This document shows, piece after piece, positions 23,581 through 64,000 of a stretch of DNA of 64,000 nucleotides. The stretch covers positions 6,291,957 to 6,355,956 of the forward strand of contig CM046844.1 in assembly GCA_025618425.1 (NCBI GenBank), given 5' to 3'. A program made the position numbers and the translations under genes. Under the pieces are notes generated by a model. That model was not told the DNA's origin, searched no databases, and was given only the letters and a program-made list of their open reading frames with translations. The stretch's first letter is position 1. Every line of letters begins with the position of its first letter. The DNA is from Heliocidaris tuberculata (Eukaryota; Echinodermata; Echinoidea; Camarodonta; Echinometridae).

Positions 23581-24079
23581 TTCACAAAGCCTGTCACATT
23601 CGCCAAAAAGGCGTTTTCAAACTTTGATTTTTAGCTCTCAGAATTTCTTTTGATGTAATGCTGGAATTTCGGACAAAGGCAGTTTGTACACACTTATTTG
23701 TACTAAGGTCAGTTTAGAGAACAATATTATCAAAGATCAATGCATTATCTAAGCAAGACTATGGGCTCTTTGATGTGCCCTTAATAGGTCTGAAACATTC
23801 CGTGTATAATCTATTTATCCATGACTATCACCAATAAGTTGGGCACATCACGTAGCATAATCATCTCATTTAATGAGTATTTCTTTGTTTCTCCTTCCAT
23901 CTATCCTCTTTCATTTCCTTATGTATTTCTTTGTTTGTCCTTTTCTATCATCTTCCCTTCCCTGGTTAAACTGTTCGTGCACATAGCTCTGCTGGTGGTC
24001 GTGAATGATGCAAATTTTGGAGCTAGAATCACAAACATGAATCACAAATCAAAACGACTAGGCCAGGAGCCTGTCCCGA

Positions 24080-24600
24080 AATAGTCACCCCGTTTTACCC
24101 ATAAGATTTGACCCCGTAAAGTTACTTAGACCATCTAAGTCATTGACAAAAAGGTTGTCAGCCTGACCGTAGCCGCCGGGTTAAGCCCCCAGAGCCCCCA
24201 AAAGGGACCCCAAAGTCGGGTCGATTTCACCCCATCTCACCCATGCACCAAACTTTGTCAGTAGGAAGTAGTATAACTGGACATTACAAAATACAAAAAA
24301 CTGACAAAAATTTCCGTCGGGATGGGGTGTCAGACAGCCCCTAAAAATTGGGGTAAATTTTTCCCCTTAAAGCCCAGAGACCAAATTTTGTCAGAAGGAA
24401 GAGCTATGGAAGTACATTCCAAAAATATAAAAACTGACAAAATTGTCCATTGGGAAGGGGTGTCAGATCCCCTGAAATGAAAACCCCAAATTGCCCTTTG
24501 ACAACGCTTTGCCCCCCTAATCCTAACCTTAACCCTAATCTTCACATTGTCCTGAACAAAAAAAACAACAAAACAAAACAAATCATGACCTTGACCTTAA
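24080..24600. repeat. Imperfect ~165-bp tandem repeat
   Basis: Two to three diverged units with 'ccaaactttgtcag..aggaag' and 'aaaaactgacaaaa', ending at 'cctaaccttaaccctaatc'. The last string resembles telomeric repeats but is too short and imperfect to be one. Confidence 0.6.
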
Positions 24601-24654
24601 CCTTTGACCTTTCGAGATACGGACGGCGGAGCAAATGTCGCAGGAGCAAATGTC

Positions 24655-25500
24655 GTGTCATCCTTTATTTTCTTCTTTCTCTTCTTTTTCTGTCTTTCCT
24701 TATACTTTGTATTGATAGCTCTTTCATCTTCCCTTTCTGTTTTTCTGATGTTATTATATGTCTTTATTCTTATATCGTTTTTTCTTTCTATACTTTCTCA
24801 TGTTTTTTTTTTGTTTTGATCTTTCTATTTCAACTTCTCTTTCTGTCATTCCTTATGATATTCTTTGTTGTTATTTCTCTATCCTTTCTTTTTTTTTCCT
24901 TATAGTTTTCTCTATTCTTTCATTCTTTCATCTTTTTATTTATCTATATTCCTTGTTATTCTTTGTTTTGATCTTCCTTTCTCTTCGCTTTCTGTCTTTC
25001 CCATATATGTTATTCTTTTTTTTAATGTTTCTATCATTTTTCCTTCTTGATACATTTCCTTATATTTTTGTTTTGATCTTCCTTTCTCTTCGTTTTCTGT
25101 CTATACCTTATGTTATTCTTTGTTTTTATTTTTCTATCAATTTTTCCTTCTTTATTCAATTATTTCCTAATGTTATTCATTGTTTTGATATTCTCTTCTC
25201 TCCTCTCTATATCTTTTCCTATGTTATTCTCTGTTTTTATTTATCTGTCATTTTCCTTCTCTATATTATTCCTTAAGTTAATGTTTTGATTTTCTCTTCT
25301 CTTCTCTCCGTTATATCTTTTCCTATATTATTCTTTGTTTTCATTTAGCTATCATTTTTCCTTCTCTATATCATTCCTTATGTTATTCATTGTTTTGATC
25401 TTCTCTTCTCTTCTCTCACTCTAGCTTTTCCCTTGTTATTCTTTGTTTTTATTTTTCTATCATTCTTTTAATTCCTTCTTTATATATTTTTTAATGTTTT
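24655..25500 (+). repeat. T-rich tandem array, ~95-bp degenerate units
   Basis: Nearly pure pyrimidine with recurrent 'ttccttatgttattctttgt' and 'tctatcatttttccttct' for 850 bp. Long Phe/Leu/Ser frames on the plus strand are artefacts of the array. Confidence 0.85.
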
Positions 25501-25683
25501 TTCTGCGTTTCAGTTTGGCGATCTCAATTTCAAACACGTTTATTTTTACGACCGACGAAAAATTGCATAAACGCAACCGTGTTTTACTAAACGTCTTTGC
25601 GTCTTTCAAAACCGTGATTCTGGGGCGAAAATGTTCCCATGAATGCAACCGTAGACTCTTTTACCAGAGCACTTCTAGGATTT

Positions 25684-25760
25684 TGTATTCAAGTTCAAGT
25701 TCAAGTTTATTTATTTAAACCAATCATTTAAACATATTACAACAATTTCATAAAAAGCGA
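25684..25760 (-). repeat. LINE-like 3' tail
   Basis: 'caagttcaagttcaagttta' then 'tttatttaaacc' reads on the minus strand as an (AAATA)/(CTTGAA)n tail, typical of non-LTR element 3' ends. Body not recognisable. Confidence 0.4.
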
Positions 25761-26600
25761 AAATGGCTAAACAAGTTGTGTATTACAACTATGCGCGCCC
25801 CGTATAATGGGATAATACACGCTCTGATCCGTTCCCTAGACCCTCTCTTTTAACACTGTGCAGTGTAGTGCCATAGCTCTGTAGACCCTGTATTTTGACC
25901 TACCCGGCAGTTCCTTAGACCCCCATTTCGGGGTTGACTGAGGCACACCCCCCTCCCCCAAATCTGCCCCCCCCCCCCCGGACCGCACCTACAGCTGTTT
26001 GATCATGTGACTCGACTCGACTTGGATATAGCTAGGCGCGCGTTAATACACGATATGACCGAAGAGCTTTTTATTTAAAAGATATATCAGCTGCGGTACT
26101 TATGTAGTACGCTCTGCATGTTGGATATGGCTCACAAACGGCTCACAAAGTGACGTGCCCATGCCCCATGCCACCCCATATGTCTCCTTTTCTTGATATC
26201 TTATTCCATATCTTTTTAAAGCCTGTTTTTGCACTAGATCACGGATTTACAGTTGAAAACAAGGTTATATATCGTGGTTATATAATACGTCTATGGGGGA
26301 AACCAACCACTCGTTCGTTTGCAGGCACACGCTTACTCTGCTCTGTACGACGTGCAGAGTCTATAAAAGAGGACACCAAGTACCAGTAATGCGTGTGACG
26401 CGCTACGCGCGCAATGAAGCGCTTCTGTACGGAATGAATTATGGTTTCCTCAAGCACGAAATTTTAATGCCGAAAAGAATACTAGTATTTTAAACCTTGA
26501 AGAAGAAATACCACCTTAAATCCCAATGTAAACAAGAGTACCCGGCAAATTAATGGTTACTACTCATGTCGTGTGTGCTTAGTGGAGCTGACTAAGCCCT
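25760..26600. other. Sequence upstream of PLEKHM2: no gene
   Basis: Holds a poly-C repeat end (25935-25985) and CpG-containing unique sequence (26030-26440). Short frames only; may include distal promoter sequence. Confidence 0.4.
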
Positions 26601-26742
26601 CTTCGTATACTTGACCTCTCTAAATTCGCAAATATACACACGCACCGACGCACGGTCTCGATCTCGCTTGGAAAACAAGGTAACGGGATCGTAATAAAAA
26701 ACAGCGTTAGATCTAAATCTTCAGAAATGCCAAGATGTAAAC

Positions 26743-63764
<37,022 letters not shown>

Positions 63765-64000
63765 GTAAAAGATTTTCATCATTCTAATTCAAGACAGGAT
63801 TTAATTTTCTCACAGTAAATGTACCAGGAAATGTCTTATTTTATATCGATTGCAGTAAGTGTAGTCACATGAAATGTGGTCTATATCAGACTTGAATTTA
63901 TTAGTTGCGAAAAGATATGTTACAAAGTCATCGGAGATGACTTCATTTTCATGTGCACTTTCTGTTTTGCTATTACACATCCAAGTCTTCAACATTTTTT

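Noticed and set aside
24515..24545. Telomere-like repeats
   Set aside because: Only two or three imperfect CCTAA-type units at the end of another tandem repeat.
24450..25276. Overlapping Phe/Leu/Ser-rich frames resembling membrane proteins
   Set aside because: They are the pyrimidine-rich tandem array read in several frames; the same strings recur in all units.

Overview
The window looks like nuclear DNA of a marine deuterostome, most likely an echinoderm and probably a sea urchin. Three things suggest this. There is a single-exon Toll-like receptor gene, the style expanded in sea urchins. There is a multi-exon gene with long introns that matches vertebrate PLEKHM2/SKIP exon by exon. Between them lies AT-rich DNA dense in microsatellites, poly-G tracts, ACATGTACATG-type motifs, tRNA-derived SINEs and palindromic MITEs. 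There are no bacterial-style operons, rRNA genes or CRISPR arrays. The species call is inference.

Layout. Bases 1-12,400 hold no gene I can support. They contain an (AG)n tract, a 785-bp fold-back element (901-1685), a second fold-back element whose arms are tandem ~80-bp repeats (1846-3127), a degenerate GTGCCCC minisatellite (3540-4160), many poly-G 'gcgtagccagg' repeats and a TTCCGAAGGTTCG array (9485-9925). Bases 12,398-15,163 (minus) encode a complete 921-aa Toll-like receptor: signal peptide, about 25 leucine-rich repeats, membrane span and a divergent TIR domain. At 18,763-18,969 (minus) there is a convincing but unidentified 69-codon first exon with CCAAT motifs upstream and a consensus donor. 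Bases 19,000-26,700 are again repeats.

From 26,743 to beyond the right edge, the plus strand carries the PLEKHM2 orthologue. I could place twelve coding exons whose phases all join: 26743-26808, 32044-32150, 34608-34717, 35808-35907, 52007-52094, 54510-54744, 55606-55698, 56007-57738, 59678-59747, 60668-60758, 61112-61176 and 63676-63764. They give 948 complete codons: the RUN domain, a long acidic/serine-rich linker and the conserved segment before the PH domain. The PH-domain exons lie outside the window. In vertebrates this protein links Arl8-positive lysosomes to kinesin-1. The vertebrate W-acidic kinesin-light-chain motifs are not visible at the expected place here.

The introns are a museum of mobile DNA. 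They hold a probable 3.4-kb non-autonomous Helitron with a GC-rich 5' end (27192-30594), a DNA element with 11-bp terminal inverted repeats enclosing six 147-bp satellite units (33097-34257), several elements inserted at TTAA, at least seven palindromic MITEs, two opposite-strand tRNA-derived SINEs, LINE 3' remnants, a pair of ~490-bp direct repeats 2 kb apart, and an uninterrupted (GTA)n tract of about 113 units just downstream of the largest exon.

The two recognised genes are functionally separate (innate immune sensing versus lysosome transport), and nothing in the sequence links them.
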